From contig NZ_JAALDK010000001.1 of NCBI RefSeq assembly GCF_013366925.1, forward strand, positions 4,271,165 through 4,335,164: a stretch of DNA of 64,000 nt. Reading direction: 5' to 3'. This stretch comes from Paraburkholderia youngii. Lineage in GTDB: Bacteria > Pseudomonadota > Gammaproteobacteria > Burkholderiales > Burkholderiaceae. Position 1 is the first letter of the stretch. Every line of letters begins with the position of its first letter. Position numbers and translations under genes: made by a program. Shown here piece by piece: positions 35,985-45,148 of the stretch. The notes below the pieces were generated by a model. That model was not told where the DNA came from and made no database searches. It was given only the letters and a program-made list of their open reading frames with translations.

Positions 35985-36150
35985 GCGCTGTTACGTTGCG
36001 CCGGACATGGTCCGAGGCGTGCCGTGCGGCCGGCCGGGGGCAAGGTCCGCAGGGCGGCGTACGTCCCCGGCCAGGATGTCGATCACGACCCATGCGCGCG
36101 CCGTGTGCGCGTGCAGACAGGCGCGCAGTTGCGGGCCCATTACTCCAGTC

Positions 36151-38652
36151 ATGCCAATCATCAAACGACCGCATTCCTCGAATTCTCCGGCCGGTGAAGA
36201 CCGGGACTCCCATCAACGCACCCCAGGACGCAATGCTGCTTCGCGCGACGCCGAGTACGGCCGTCGTTCGATCGGAGCGTCGCTCATGCTGTGGTTTATC
36301 GGCCTGATCGCGACCGTCGCCGTGATCGGCGCGCTGATCGTCGGCTATGCGCTCGTCGTGATGGGGCCGCAGTTGCCGTCGCTCGACGCGCTCACCGACT
36401 ATCGCCCGAAGGTGCCGCTGCGCGTCTACACCGCAGATCACGTGCTGATCGGCGAATTCGGCGAGGAGCGCCGCAGCCTCGTGCGCTTCCAGGACATCCC
36501 CGACCAGATGAAGAAAGCGGTGCTCGCGATCGAGGACTACCGCTTCTACGAACACGGCGGCGTCGACTTCGTCGGCATTCTGCGCGCCGGTTTCGCCGAC
36601 CTTGCGCATGGCGGCGCATCGCAGGGCGCGAGCACGATCACGATGCAGGTCGCGCGCAACTTCTTCCTCTCCAGCGAGAAGACCTATACCCGCAAGGTCT
36701 ACGAAATGCTGCTCGCGTACAAGATCGAGCGAGCGCTGACGAAAGACCAGATCCTCGAGCTGTACATGAACCAGATCTACCTGGGCGAGCGCGCATACGG
36801 CTTCGCCGCGGCCGCGCGCGTGTACTTCGGCAAGGACCTGAAGGACATCTCGCTGGCCCAGGCCGCGATGCTCGCGGGCCTGCCGAAGGCGCCGTCCGCG
36901 TATAACCCGGTCGTCAATCCGAAGCGCGCGAAGATCCGTCAGGAGTACATCCTGCGACGCATGCTCGAACTGCGCTACATCACGCAGCAGCAGTATGACC
37001 AGGCCGCGAAGGAAGAGATTCACACGAAGAATCCGGGCAACGAGTACAGCGTGCATGCCGAGTACGTCGCCGAAATGGTGCGGCAGATGATGTACGCGCA
37101 GTACAAGGATGAAACCTACACGCGCGGCCTGAACGTCATGACGACGATCGATTCCGCCGATCAGGACGCCGCGTACCGCGCGGTGCGCAAGGGCGTGATG
37201 GACTACGAGCGGCGCCACGGCTATCGCGGACCGGAGGGCTTCGTGCAGTTGCCCGAGGCCGGCGACGACCGCGACCAGACCATCGACGACGCGCTGACCG
37301 ATCACCCGGACAACGGCGAGATCATCGCCGGCGTGGTGACGGCCGCGAACGCGAAGCAGGTGGTCGCGCAACTGGTCGACGGTACGCAGGTGACGGTGTC
37401 GGGCGACGGCCTGCGCTTCGTCGCCGCCGCGCTGAGCCCACGCGCGAACCAGACGCTGCACATCAGGCCGGGTTCGATCGTGCGCCTCATCGCCGACGAC
37501 AAGGGCAACTGGCAGATCACGCAGCTGCCGCAGGTCGAGGGCGCGCTGGTGTCGCTGACGCCGCAGGACGGTGCGATCCGCGCGCTGATCGGCGGTTTCG
37601 ACTTCAACAAGAACAAGTTCAACCATGTGACGCAGGCGTGGCGCCAGCCGGGTTCGAGCTTCAAGCCGTTCATCTATTCGGCCGCGCTCGACAAGGGTCT
37701 CGCCCCGGCGACGATCATCAACGACGCGCCGCTGTACTTCCCGCCGAGCACGCCGGGCGGCGACGCGTGGGAGCCGAAGGACGACGACCAGCCTGATGGT
37801 CCGATGTCGATGCGCGTCGCGCTGCAGAAGTCGAAGAACCTCGTGTCGATCCGCATCCTGTCGTTCATCGGCACCAGGTACGCGCAGGACTTCGTCACGC
37901 AGCGCTTCGGTTTCGACGCCGACAAGACCCCGCCGTATCTGCCGATGGCGCTCGGCGCGGGCCTCGTCACGCCGCTGCAGTCGGCGGGCGCGTACTCGGT
38001 GTTCGCGAACGGCGGCTACCGGATCAATCCGTATCTGATCAACGAAGTGACCGACGCGCGTGGCGTGGCGATCTCGCGCGCGCAGCCGCTCGTCGCTGGG
38101 CACGATGCGCCGCGCACGCTCGAGCCGCGCAACGCGTACATCATGAACAGCCTGTTGCACTCGGTCGCGACCGCGGGTACGGGCGCGGGCACCAACGTGC
38201 TGAAGCGCTCGGACCTGCAGGGCAAAACCGGTACGACCAACGATGCTAAGGACGGCTGGTTCGCCGGCTATCAGCAGTCGCTGGTGGCGGTCGCCTGGAT
38301 GGGCTATGACCAGCCGAAGAGTCTCGGCAGCCGTGAATTCGGCGCGCAGCTCGCGCTGCCGATCTGGGTCGAGTACATGCAGCGCGCGCTGCGCGGTGTG
38401 CCACAGGCCGAGCCGCCGCAACCCGACGGCGTGACGGCGATGGACGGTGAGTTGTTCTTCAGCGACAAGTTGCCGGGGCAAGGCTTCGTCGCGAGCATCG
38501 GTCTCGATTCGAGCAATCCGATGGCCGGCGCGACCGATGCGGTGGGCGGTGTGGGGCCGGCCGGCATGACGCCGCCGGTGGTGCCGCCGCCGAGCGTGTC
38601 GACGACCGAGAAGAAGCAGATCATGGATCTGTTCGAGTCGAACAAGCCTTGA
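36151..38652 (+). CDS. mrcA: Bifunctional penicillin-binding protein 1A
   Basis: An 833-residue inner-membrane peptidoglycan synthase. A basic N-terminus and one membrane segment near residue 50 precede the glycosyltransferase domain (catalytic Glu128 in IEDYRFYEHGGVDF; QGASTITMQVARNFFL). The OB-like linker lies at about 370-440. The transpeptidase domain has SSFK with nucleophile Ser502, SKN at 561-563 and KTG at 692-694. The ATG at 36151 gives the usual PBP1A length; the frame is open further upstream but that part is not family-like. The C-terminus is Pro-rich. DnaA-box-like elements flank the gene on both sides. Confidence 0.93.
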   Translation: MPIIKRPHSSNSPAGEDRDSHQRTPGRNAASRDAEYGRRSIGASLMLWFIGLIATVAVIGALIVGYALVVMGPQLPSLDALTDYRPKVPLRVYTADHVLIGEFGEERRSLVRFQDIPDQMKKAVLAIEDYRFYEHGGVDFVGILRAGFADLAHGGASQGASTITMQVARNFFLSSEKTYTRKVYEMLLAYKIERALTKDQILELYMNQIYLGERAYGFAAAARVYFGKDLKDISLAQAAMLAGLPKAPSAYNPVVNPKRAKIRQEYILRRMLELRYITQQQYDQAAKEEIHTKNPGNEYSVHAEYVAEMVRQMMYAQYKDETYTRGLNVMTTIDSADQDAAYRAVRKGVMDYERRHGYRGPEGFVQLPEAGDDRDQTIDDALTDHPDNGEIIAGVVTAANAKQVVAQLVDGTQVTVSGDGLRFVAAALSPRANQTLHIRPGSIVRLIADDKGNWQITQLPQVEGALVSLTPQDGAIRALIGGFDFNKNKFNHVTQAWRQPGSSFKPFIYSAALDKGLAPATIINDAPLYFPPSTPGGDAWEPKDDDQPDGPMSMRVALQKSKNLVSIRILSFIGTRYAQDFVTQRFGFDADKTPPYLPMALGAGLVTPLQSAGAYSVFANGGYRINPYLINEVTDARGVAISRAQPLVAGHDAPRTLEPRNAYIMNSLLHSVATAGTGAGTNVLKRSDLQGKTGTTNDAKDGWFAGYQQSLVAVAWMGYDQPKSLGSREFGAQLALPIWVEYMQRALRGVPQAEPPQPDGVTAMDGELFFSDKLPGQGFVASIGLDSSNPMAGATDAVGGVGPAGMTPPVVPPPSVSTTEKKQIMDLFESNKP

Positions 38653-38742
38653 TGTTTTTGACAGCGCGTACGCGGTCGGCTTCGGCGGGTCGCGCACGCG
38701 TCCACCCCTTCGGGTCGGATTCCTGACCTATCCTTCCTTCTT

Positions 38743-38775
38743 TGCGCGATGCGTGCGCGATGCGTGCGCGAATGC
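38743..38775. repeat. 11-bp tandem repeat, three units
   Basis: TGCGCGATGCG occurs twice head to tail, followed by a degenerate third unit TGCGCGAATGC. It lies in the 416-bp gap between mrcA and the efflux operon (38653-39068). This may be simple slippage. Confidence 0.6.
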
Positions 38776-38800
38776 ATCGGCGGCTGAATCCATCGCGCGC

Positions 38801-38864
38801 TCAAGCACTTGGACGCGATCTGCAGGCCTTATCAACAGGTCTTTCAACACATTCTGTGGATAAC
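38801..38864. repeat. 64-bp direct repeat A with a perfect DnaA box
   Basis: This 64-bp unit matches 38962-39025 at 49 of 64 positions without gaps. Its right half (38829-38864) is copy 2 of the 36-bp element, starting TTATCAACAGG and ending TGTGGATAAC. TGTGGATAA at 38855-38863 is the exact complement of the consensus DnaA box TTATCCACA. The left end reads TCAAGCACTTGGACGC. Confidence 0.65.
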
Positions 38865-38961
38865 GGCGCTGGCCGTTTTTTTTCCCGTTGTGACTCCGCT
38901 TGATCGTGTCGTTGCTTCGAAATTGCTACGCCCAATAACACGCGGGACAAAGCGATTCGCC

Positions 38962-39025
38962 TCAAGCACTTAGACGCTTCGCCCCTGGCTTATCAACAAG
39001 TCTGTCAACACAAACTGGGGATAAC
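38962..39025. repeat. 64-bp direct repeat B with DnaA-box-like 9-mers
   Basis: The second 64-bp unit starts 161 bp after repeat A and has the same orientation. The 36-bp element at its right (38990-39025) starts TTATCAACAAG and ends TGGGGATAAC, each 9-mer one base off the DnaA-box consensus. It ends 44 bp from the convergent outer-membrane-factor stop. Conservation of the ends rather than the middle suggests selection on the boxes and on the TCAAGCACTT stretch. Confidence 0.65.
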
Positions 39026-39068
39026 ACGAACTGGAAATAAGTGCGGCGTTCGGTAGGGAATCCCAGGT

Positions 39069-40655
39069 TTAGTTGGATGCGGTTGTGTTCGGTGTACCGA
39101 CGGGCGCCGACGCAGACGCAGCAGTCGAAGCGGCCGCCGCCGGCGCGGACGACGTCCGGCCCTGATCGAGCGGCGGATTCCCCATCGCTTGCAACAGCGC
39201 AGCCGTGTCAGTGAGCCGCGCACTCGTATAGCGGATCTCGTCGAGCTGCGCGTTGCGCCATTGCTGCTCGCTCGAACGGGTCGCCGCGACGGGCAGCGAG
39301 CCGAGCCGATAGCGCGCCGACGTCTCGTTGAACACGCCCTGTGCCGAACGCGCGGCGATGTTCGCGGCATCGAGCGACTGCGCGTCGTGCTCGAGCGAGG
39401 CGAGCGTATCGGCGACGTTCTGGAACGCGGCCAGCACGGTCTGTTTGTACTGCGACACGCTCGCTTCGTAGGTGTGTTGCGCCGCGCGGCGCTGCGCGAG
39501 CAGCGCGCCGCCATGAAACAGCGGTTGCGACAGCGACGCGCCGATGCTCCAGATCGCCCCCGCACCGGACATCGCGACCGGCCAGCTAAACCCGCCTTGT
39601 CCCATCGATGCCGACAGCGACAGACTCGGGAACATCTGCGCGGTGGCGACGCCGACATCGGTCGCAGCGGCCTTCAGCGCGGCGTCGGCGGCCTCGATGT
39701 CAGGCCGCGTGCGTAGCAGCTCCGACGGCACCACGACCGGCACCTGCTCGGGCAGATGCAATTGCGCGAGATCGATGTCGTCCGGAGCGGCATCGGGCGT
39801 GCGGCCAAGCAGCACCGCGAGCGCGTGACGCGTGGTGAGCCACTGTTGCTTCAGCGCCGGCAGACTCGCCGACACGCTCGCCGCGCTCTGCTGCGCGTTC
39901 AGCAGATCGGCATGCGAGACCGCGCCGAGCGCGAAGCGCCGTTCGGTATCGCGCGCCTGATCGTTGGCGAGGACCACGAGCCGCTCGGTCGTATCGATCT
40001 GCGCGTGCAGCGCGGCGCTCGTGATCGTCGCGGTCACGATGTTCGCCGCGAGCGCGCGCCGCGCCGCCTCCAGCTGGTAGACCTGCACGTTCACGCGCGC
40101 GGCGAGCGCCGCGTTCGCGAGGCGCGCGGAGCCGAACAGATCGAACGTGTAGTGCGCCTGCAACTGGCCGACGAACACGTTGTACAGAAACGTGTTCGGT
40201 CCGATCTCGGGGATCGCGAGCGCGCGATTGCGGGTGGCCTGGCCGCCGGCGTCGATGGTCGGCAGCAGCGAACTGCCGACCTGCGCGCGCAACTGCTCGC
40301 GCGCGGCGGCGAGACTGCGGTCGGTCGCGTCGAGCGTCGGACTATTGCGCAAGCCTTCGTCGACGAGCGCGTTCAGCGCCTCGGAGCGGTACAGCTTCCA
40401 CCATTCGGGCACCGGTTGCGCGCCGGTCACGAACTGCTGCGTGATGCCCTGCGCGGGTACGGTTTGCGTCGGCAGCGGCTCGGCACCGTAGTGCGCGGGC
40501 TGCGGCATCGCGGGCGCGTCGCCGTTCGGTCCGAACGAGCAGGCGCTGAGCATGCAGGTGATGCTCGCGATGCCGGTGGCAAGCGTGGTGCGGGCCAGCG
40601 CGTCGAAGCGCGCGCGGCGGCGGGACAGGGCGGGAATAGTCATGCTCGTGCTCAT
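39069..40655 (-). CDS. NodT-family outer-membrane efflux lipoprotein
   Basis: A 528-residue TolC-like outer-membrane factor. The signal peptide ends in lipobox LSAC with acylated Cys near residue 39. Two OEP repeats follow (about 90-280 and 300-490), including LLRTRPDIEAADAALKAA and a YRLGSLPVAATRSSEQQW segment. The C-terminal 40 residues are Ala/Ser/Pro-rich. It starts two bases after the pump stop and completes the tripartite system. Confidence 0.92.
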   Translation of the reverse strand: MSTSMTIPALSRRRARFDALARTTLATGIASITCMLSACSFGPNGDAPAMPQPAHYGAEPLPTQTVPAQGITQQFVTGAQPVPEWWKLYRSEALNALVDEGLRNSPTLDATDRSLAAAREQLRAQVGSSLLPTIDAGGQATRNRALAIPEIGPNTFLYNVFVGQLQAHYTFDLFGSARLANAALAARVNVQVYQLEAARRALAANIVTATITSAALHAQIDTTERLVVLANDQARDTERRFALGAVSHADLLNAQQSAASVSASLPALKQQWLTTRHALAVLLGRTPDAAPDDIDLAQLHLPEQVPVVVPSELLRTRPDIEAADAALKAAATDVGVATAQMFPSLSLSASMGQGGFSWPVAMSGAGAIWSIGASLSQPLFHGGALLAQRRAAQHTYEASVSQYKQTVLAAFQNVADTLASLEHDAQSLDAANIAARSAQGVFNETSARYRLGSLPVAATRSSEQQWRNAQLDEIRYTSARLTDTAALLQAMGNPPLDQGRTSSAPAAAASTAASASAPVGTPNTTASN

Positions 40656-40657
40656 GC

Positions 40658-43600
40658 TCAGTTACCCGTATGCGTGGCGCCGGAACCGGACGGCGTCTGC
40701 GGCTCGCGCTCGTCGGCTCGCACGCGGAACGACACGGCGTACAACGCGGGCAGATAGAACAGCGTCAGGATCGTCGCGCTCGTGATGCCGCCCATCAGCG
40801 CGGTCGCCATCGGCCCGAAGAAGTTCGAGCGCAACAGCGGGATCAGCGCGAGCACGGCGGCGGCGGCGGTCAGCGTGATCGGCCGGAACCGCCGCACGGT
40901 CGCGCCGACGATCGCGTCGAAACGCTTGTGCCCCGACGCGATGTCCTGCTCGATCTGATCGACGAGAATCACCGAGTTGCGCATGATGATGCCGAACATC
41001 GCGATCACACCGAGCATCGCGACGAAGCCGAACGGCTGGCCGAACAGCAGCAGCGTGAGCACGACGCCGATCAGGCCGAGCGGCGCGGTCAGCACGACCA
41101 TCAGCACGCGCGCGAAGCTTTGCAGCTGGATCATCAGCAGCGTCAGCACCGCGATCACCATGATCGGAATCTGCGCGTTGATCGAGGTTTGACCCTTGGC
41201 GCTTTCCTCGACGGAGCCACCGATCTCGATCCGGTAGCCGACCGGCAATGTCGCGCGGATCGGCGCGAGCGCGCGGTCCACCGCGTGCGTGACGTCGATG
41301 CCTTGCGCGCCGGCCGCCACGTCGGACTGCACGGTGATGGTCGGCTGGCGGTCGCGTTCCCAGATCACTCCGTATTCGAGGTCGTTGCGCAGATGTCCGA
41401 GGGTGCCGAGCGGGACCGGGCCGTTCGGCGTCGGCATCGCGAGCGCGGTCAGCTGCGACGGGTCGACGCGTTCGGCGCGCGGCGCGCGCAGATCGACGCT
41501 GATCAGCTTGTCGCGCTCGCGATACTGCGTGACCGTGTAGCCGGACATCGTCAGCGCGAGGAAGCTGGAGATGTCTTCGGATGTCACGCCGAGCTCGCGC
41601 GCGCGTTTCTGGTCGATCTCGAAGCGCACCGAGCGCTCGGCGGGCTCGTCCCAGTCGAACTGCACGTTGCGCGTGCCGCGATTGGCGCGCATCGTCGCGG
41701 CGACGCGTTCGGCGATCGAGCGCACGGTCGCGATGTCGTCGCCGCTCACGCGGAACTGCACCGGATAGCCGACCGGCGGGCCGTTCTCGAGGCGCGACAG
41801 GCGCGTGCGGATCGCCGGGAAGTTGTTGCGCAACTCCGGTTCGAGCCACTGCGCGAGCTTTTCGCGATCCTTGACCGTCTTCGCGGTGATCACGAACTGC
41901 GCGAAGTTCGGCTGCTGCAATTGCTGATCGAGCGGCAGATAGAAGCGCGGCGCGCCGGTGCCGACGAAGCTGACCGAGTGATCGATTTCCGGCCGCCCCT
42001 TGAGAACCTGTTCGAGCCGCTGCGCCTGGCGCAGCGTGGCATCGAACGACGCGCCTTCGGGCAGCCGCACATCGACCAGCAACTCCGGCCGGTCCGAGCT
42101 CGGGAAGAACTGCTGCGGCACCAGCGAGAAGCCGGCCATCGCGAGCACGAACAGCAGCACGGTGATCGCGAGCACCACGAAGCGCCGTTCGATGCACCAG
42201 CCGATCCAGCCGCGCAAACGCGTGTAGAAGCGCGTGTCGTAGATGTCGTGTTCGTGATCGTCGGGCTCGTGCGCGTGGCGCTTACGCTCGGGCAGCATGT
42301 GATAGCCGAGCAGCGGAATCAGCACGACCGCCGCGAGCCACGACGCGATCAGCGCGATCGCCGACACCTCGAAGATCGAACGCGTGTACTCGCCGGTGCT
42401 GGATTTCGCGAGCGCGATCGGCAGGAAGCCGGACACGGTCACGAGCGTGCCGGTCAGCATCGGAAACGCGGTGCTGGTGTACGCGAAGGCCGCGGCGCGC
42501 GTGCGGTTCCAGCCTTGCTCGAGCTTCACCGACATCATTTCGACCGCGATGATCGCATCGTCGACGAGCAGGCCGAGCGCGAGCACAAGGGTGCCGAGCG
42601 ATACCTTGTGCAGGCCGATATCGAACAGGTACATGCACAGCGCGGTGACCGCGAGCACCACCGGAATCGAGATCACGACGACCATGCCGGTGCGCACGCC
42701 AAGTGACACCAGACTCACGATCAGCACGATCGCGACCGCTTCGGCGACCGCTTCGAGGAAGTCGTTCACAGAGCGCGCGACCGCGTGCGGCATGCTCGAT
42801 ACTTCGACCAGATTCAATCCGACGGGCAGCGCGGCGCGCAGTTGGGTCATCTGCTGATCGAGCGCGCGGCCGAGGCGGATCACGTCGCCGCCCGGCTGCA
42901 TCGTCACGCCGATGCCCAGCACGGGTTTGCCGCCGAAGCGCATCTGCGTGACGATCGGGTCGTCGTAGCCGCGCCTGATCGTCGCGATGTCGCCGAGACG
43001 GAACGTGCGGTTGTTGATGCGGATCAGCGTGTCGGCAAGCGCGTTGACGTCGTTGAACTGGCCGCTCGGGCGCACGAACACGCGGTCGTCGGTGGTGGTG
43101 AGCGTGCCCGCGGGCGCGATCGCGTTCTGCGCGTTGATCGCCTGGCCGAGCTGTTGCGGCGAGATGCCGAGACGCGTCAACTGCGTGTTCGCGATCTCGA
43201 TGTAGATGTGCTGATCGGGGTCGCCGAAATAGTCGACCTTGCCGACGCCCGGCACGCGCAGCAGCACCGAGCGCAACTGGTCCGCGTAATCATGCAGTTG
43301 CGCGGCGGAAAAGCCGTCGCCTTCGAGCGTGTAGATGTTGGTGTAGACGTCGCCGAATTCATCGTTGAAGAACGGGCCCTGGATGCCCGGCGGCAAGGTC
43401 GCCGAGATGTCGCCGACTTTCTTGCGCACCTGGTACCACGTCTCGGGCACCTGGCTCACCGGCGCCGAGTCTTTCATCGTGAAGAAGATCAGCGATTCGC
43501 CGGGGCGCGAGTAGCTGCGCACGAAATCGATGTACGGCGTTTCCTGCAGCTTGCGGCCGATGCGATCGGTCAGCTGCTCCTGCACCTGGCGCGCGGTGGC

Positions 43601-43786
43601 GCCGGGCCAGAACGTGCGGATCACCATCACGCGGAACGTGAAGGGCGGGTCTTCCGATTGCGCGAGCCGCGTGTAGGCGAGGATGCCGAACGCGGTGGCG
43701 AGCGCGATCAGGAACACGACCAGCGCCTGATGACGCAGCGCCCACGCGGAAAGATTGAAGCGGCCTTCTTCGTGCGCCGTGCTCAT
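40658..43786 (-). CDS. RND efflux pump, inner-membrane permease
   Basis: A 1042-residue RND transporter with 12 membrane segments and two large periplasmic loops. The start MSTAHEEGRFNLSAWALRHQ overlaps the adaptor stop by four bases. SEDPPFTFRVMVIRTFWPGA is typical of the VexF/MexK-type branch rather than AcrB. The proton-relay Asp pair lies in LGLLVDDAIIAVEMMSVKLE in segment 4. Substrate is not predictable; biocides, dyes or drugs are likely. Start choice at 43786 removes a long non-conserved basic extension. Confidence 0.93.
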   Translation of the reverse strand: MSTAHEEGRFNLSAWALRHQALVVFLIALATAFGILAYTRLAQSEDPPFTFRVMVIRTFWPGATARQVQEQLTDRIGRKLQETPYIDFVRSYSRPGESLIFFTMKDSAPVSQVPETWYQVRKKVGDISATLPPGIQGPFFNDEFGDVYTNIYTLEGDGFSAAQLHDYADQLRSVLLRVPGVGKVDYFGDPDQHIYIEIANTQLTRLGISPQQLGQAINAQNAIAPAGTLTTTDDRVFVRPSGQFNDVNALADTLIRINNRTFRLGDIATIRRGYDDPIVTQMRFGGKPVLGIGVTMQPGGDVIRLGRALDQQMTQLRAALPVGLNLVEVSSMPHAVARSVNDFLEAVAEAVAIVLIVSLVSLGVRTGMVVVISIPVVLAVTALCMYLFDIGLHKVSLGTLVLALGLLVDDAIIAVEMMSVKLEQGWNRTRAAAFAYTSTAFPMLTGTLVTVSGFLPIALAKSSTGEYTRSIFEVSAIALIASWLAAVVLIPLLGYHMLPERKRHAHEPDDHEHDIYDTRFYTRLRGWIGWCIERRFVVLAITVLLFVLAMAGFSLVPQQFFPSSDRPELLVDVRLPEGASFDATLRQAQRLEQVLKGRPEIDHSVSFVGTGAPRFYLPLDQQLQQPNFAQFVITAKTVKDREKLAQWLEPELRNNFPAIRTRLSRLENGPPVGYPVQFRVSGDDIATVRSIAERVAATMRANRGTRNVQFDWDEPAERSVRFEIDQKRARELGVTSEDISSFLALTMSGYTVTQYRERDKLISVDLRAPRAERVDPSQLTALAMPTPNGPVPLGTLGHLRNDLEYGVIWERDRQPTITVQSDVAAGAQGIDVTHAVDRALAPIRATLPVGYRIEIGGSVEESAKGQTSINAQIPIMVIAVLTLLMIQLQSFARVLMVVLTAPLGLIGVVLTLLLFGQPFGFVAMLGVIAMFGIIMRNSVILVDQIEQDIASGHKRFDAIVGATVRRFRPITLTAAAAVLALIPLLRSNFFGPMATALMGGITSATILTLFYLPALYAVSFRVRADEREPQTPSGSGATHTGN

Positions 43787-44964
43787 GAAGCGAAGTCCTC
43801 GGGATGCAGCGGCGCGATCGCGCGGACTTTCTCGCCGGCGCTCACGGTGTGCACCCCTTGCAGTACGACGCTTTCGCCATCTTTCAGGCCCGCGCTGACG
43901 ACAAACGTGCGCTCGTAGTAGCGCGTGACGGTCACGCGACGCAGCTCGAGCGTGTTGTCCGCGGCGCGCACGACCCACACGGCCGGTTCACGCCCCTCGT
44001 GAAACAGCGCGGTGACCGGCAGCGTGAACACGCCGTGCTGCGCGGCCGCCGCGGTGAGCGGTACGGCCGGCGTGACGTCGGCGGTCATGCCGAGGCGCAC
44101 GTCGGCGCCGGCATCGACGAGCGTCAGACGCGCGCGCCATGTGCGGCTTTGCGGATCGGCGGCCGGCGACAGCTCACGCACGCGCGCGCTGAGCTTGCGG
44201 CCCGGCAGCGCGGCGAGCGTGACGCTCGCATTCTGGCCGACCGCGAATGCGGCGAGCGCCCTTTCGGGCACGTCGCACAGGACGTCGAGGTCGCCGCTCC
44301 ACGCGAGGTTGTAGACGGCCTGACCCGCCGACACGTTTTGTCCCGTGTCCGCCTGTTCAGCCGTGATGACGCCCGCATGACCGGCGGTGAGCGTCGTGTA
44401 CTGCAGTTGGTTCTTCGCGAGCGCCGCCTGCTGCTGCGCCTGATCGCGCTGCGCGAGCGCGGAAGCGTAGGCGTTGGTGGTCTGTTCGAGCTGCGCCGGC
44501 GCGATCAGGTTTTCCTTGGCCTGGGCCCTGTCGCGTTCGAGCTGCTGCTGCGCATAGACGAGGTTGTGCTGCGCGGCTTCGACCTGCGCCTGCGTGCTCG
44601 CGGCGTTTTTCTGCGCATCGGCCGGGTCGAGCAGCGCGACGACTTCGCCGCTCTTCACCGTGTCGCCGAGCCGCACCCGCCGCTCGATGATCTTGCCGGC
44701 GACGCGAAACGACAGCGGCGTCGAATAGCGCGCCTGCACTTCGCCGGGCAGCGACGCCGCCTGCAGCGCGTGACCGTCCGCATGCACGGCAAGCGCGACC
44801 ACCGGGCGCGGCGCGGGTGCCGCGGCCTCCTTCTTCGAGCAGGCCGAGAGCGCGAGCACGCCTGCCAGCGCCAGCGCGCAGGCGTGCCTGGAGAAACCGC
44901 GGTGATGGGATGGGGGAGACTGCTGGCGCATCGCTGACGATGCGGGAGAACCGGGACGCTTCAC
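43783..44964 (-). CDS. RND efflux periplasmic adaptor (membrane fusion lipoprotein)
   Basis: A 393-residue adaptor. A hydrophobic signal (HACALALAGVLALSACSKK) ends in lipobox LSAC. Then come a lipoyl-like half (VRLGDTVKSGEVVALLDPAD), an alpha-hairpin rich in Gln/Ala (about 110-185) and beta-barrel domains. The frame starts with GTG at 44964; ATG at 44931 is an alternative that places the basic region closer to the signal core. It is the first gene of the efflux operon and is divergent from its likely TetR repressor. Confidence 0.9.
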   Translation of the reverse strand: MKRPGSPASSAMRQQSPPSHHRGFSRHACALALAGVLALSACSKKEAAAPAPRPVVALAVHADGHALQAASLPGEVQARYSTPLSFRVAGKIIERRVRLGDTVKSGEVVALLDPADAQKNAASTQAQVEAAQHNLVYAQQQLERDRAQAKENLIAPAQLEQTTNAYASALAQRDQAQQQAALAKNQLQYTTLTAGHAGVITAEQADTGQNVSAGQAVYNLAWSGDLDVLCDVPERALAAFAVGQNASVTLAALPGRKLSARVRELSPAADPQSRTWRARLTLVDAGADVRLGMTADVTPAVPLTAAAAQHGVFTLPVTALFHEGREPAVWVVRAADNTLELRRVTVTRYYERTFVVSAGLKDGESVVLQGVHTVSAGEKVRAIAPLHPEDFAS

Positions 44965-45076
44965 AATTACCCCAACTGGAGACAGCGAACGAACACGGCA
45001 AGCCGCGTGGCCCGCCAGCGAAGACCTGCACGCCGTTCATGCTAATGGCATACAGATATGGCTTTGGATGAAGAAA

Positions 45077-45108
45077 TGCATTCTAATACACTCGTGTATC
45101 TGAATGTA
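45077..45108. promoter_or_regulatory. 32-bp palindromic operator of the RND operon
   Basis: TGCATTC-TA-ATACAC-TC-GTGTAT-CT-GAATGTA is a two-tier inverted repeat with a perfect ATACAC/GTGTAT core and outer arms matching at six of seven positions. It is in the 184-bp gap between the divergent adaptor and TetR genes, 40 bp before the TetR start. Size and layout fit a pair of TetR dimers, as on the AcrR operator, whose GAATGTA-type arms it resembles. Confidence 0.75.
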
Positions 45109-45148
45109 TAGATGGATTTGAATTCTTTTGGATGCTAGGCTTGCGGCC

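Noticed and set aside
35899..38697. A 932-codon open frame on the minus strand opposite mrcA
   Set aside because: It is His/Arg/Asp-rich with no family motif, and overlaps a gene with complete PBP1A motifs. High GC creates such stop-free antisense frames.
38801..39025. A CRISPR array or insertion-sequence end in the repeats after mrcA
   Set aside because: There are only two 64-bp units with imperfect identity, with no spacer series, transposase or target-site duplication.
40670..42706. A 678-codon plus-strand frame inside the RND pump gene
   Set aside because: Composition is almost only Arg/His/Asp/Glu/Gln, typical of antisense frames in GC-rich DNA. The pump is intact on the other strand.
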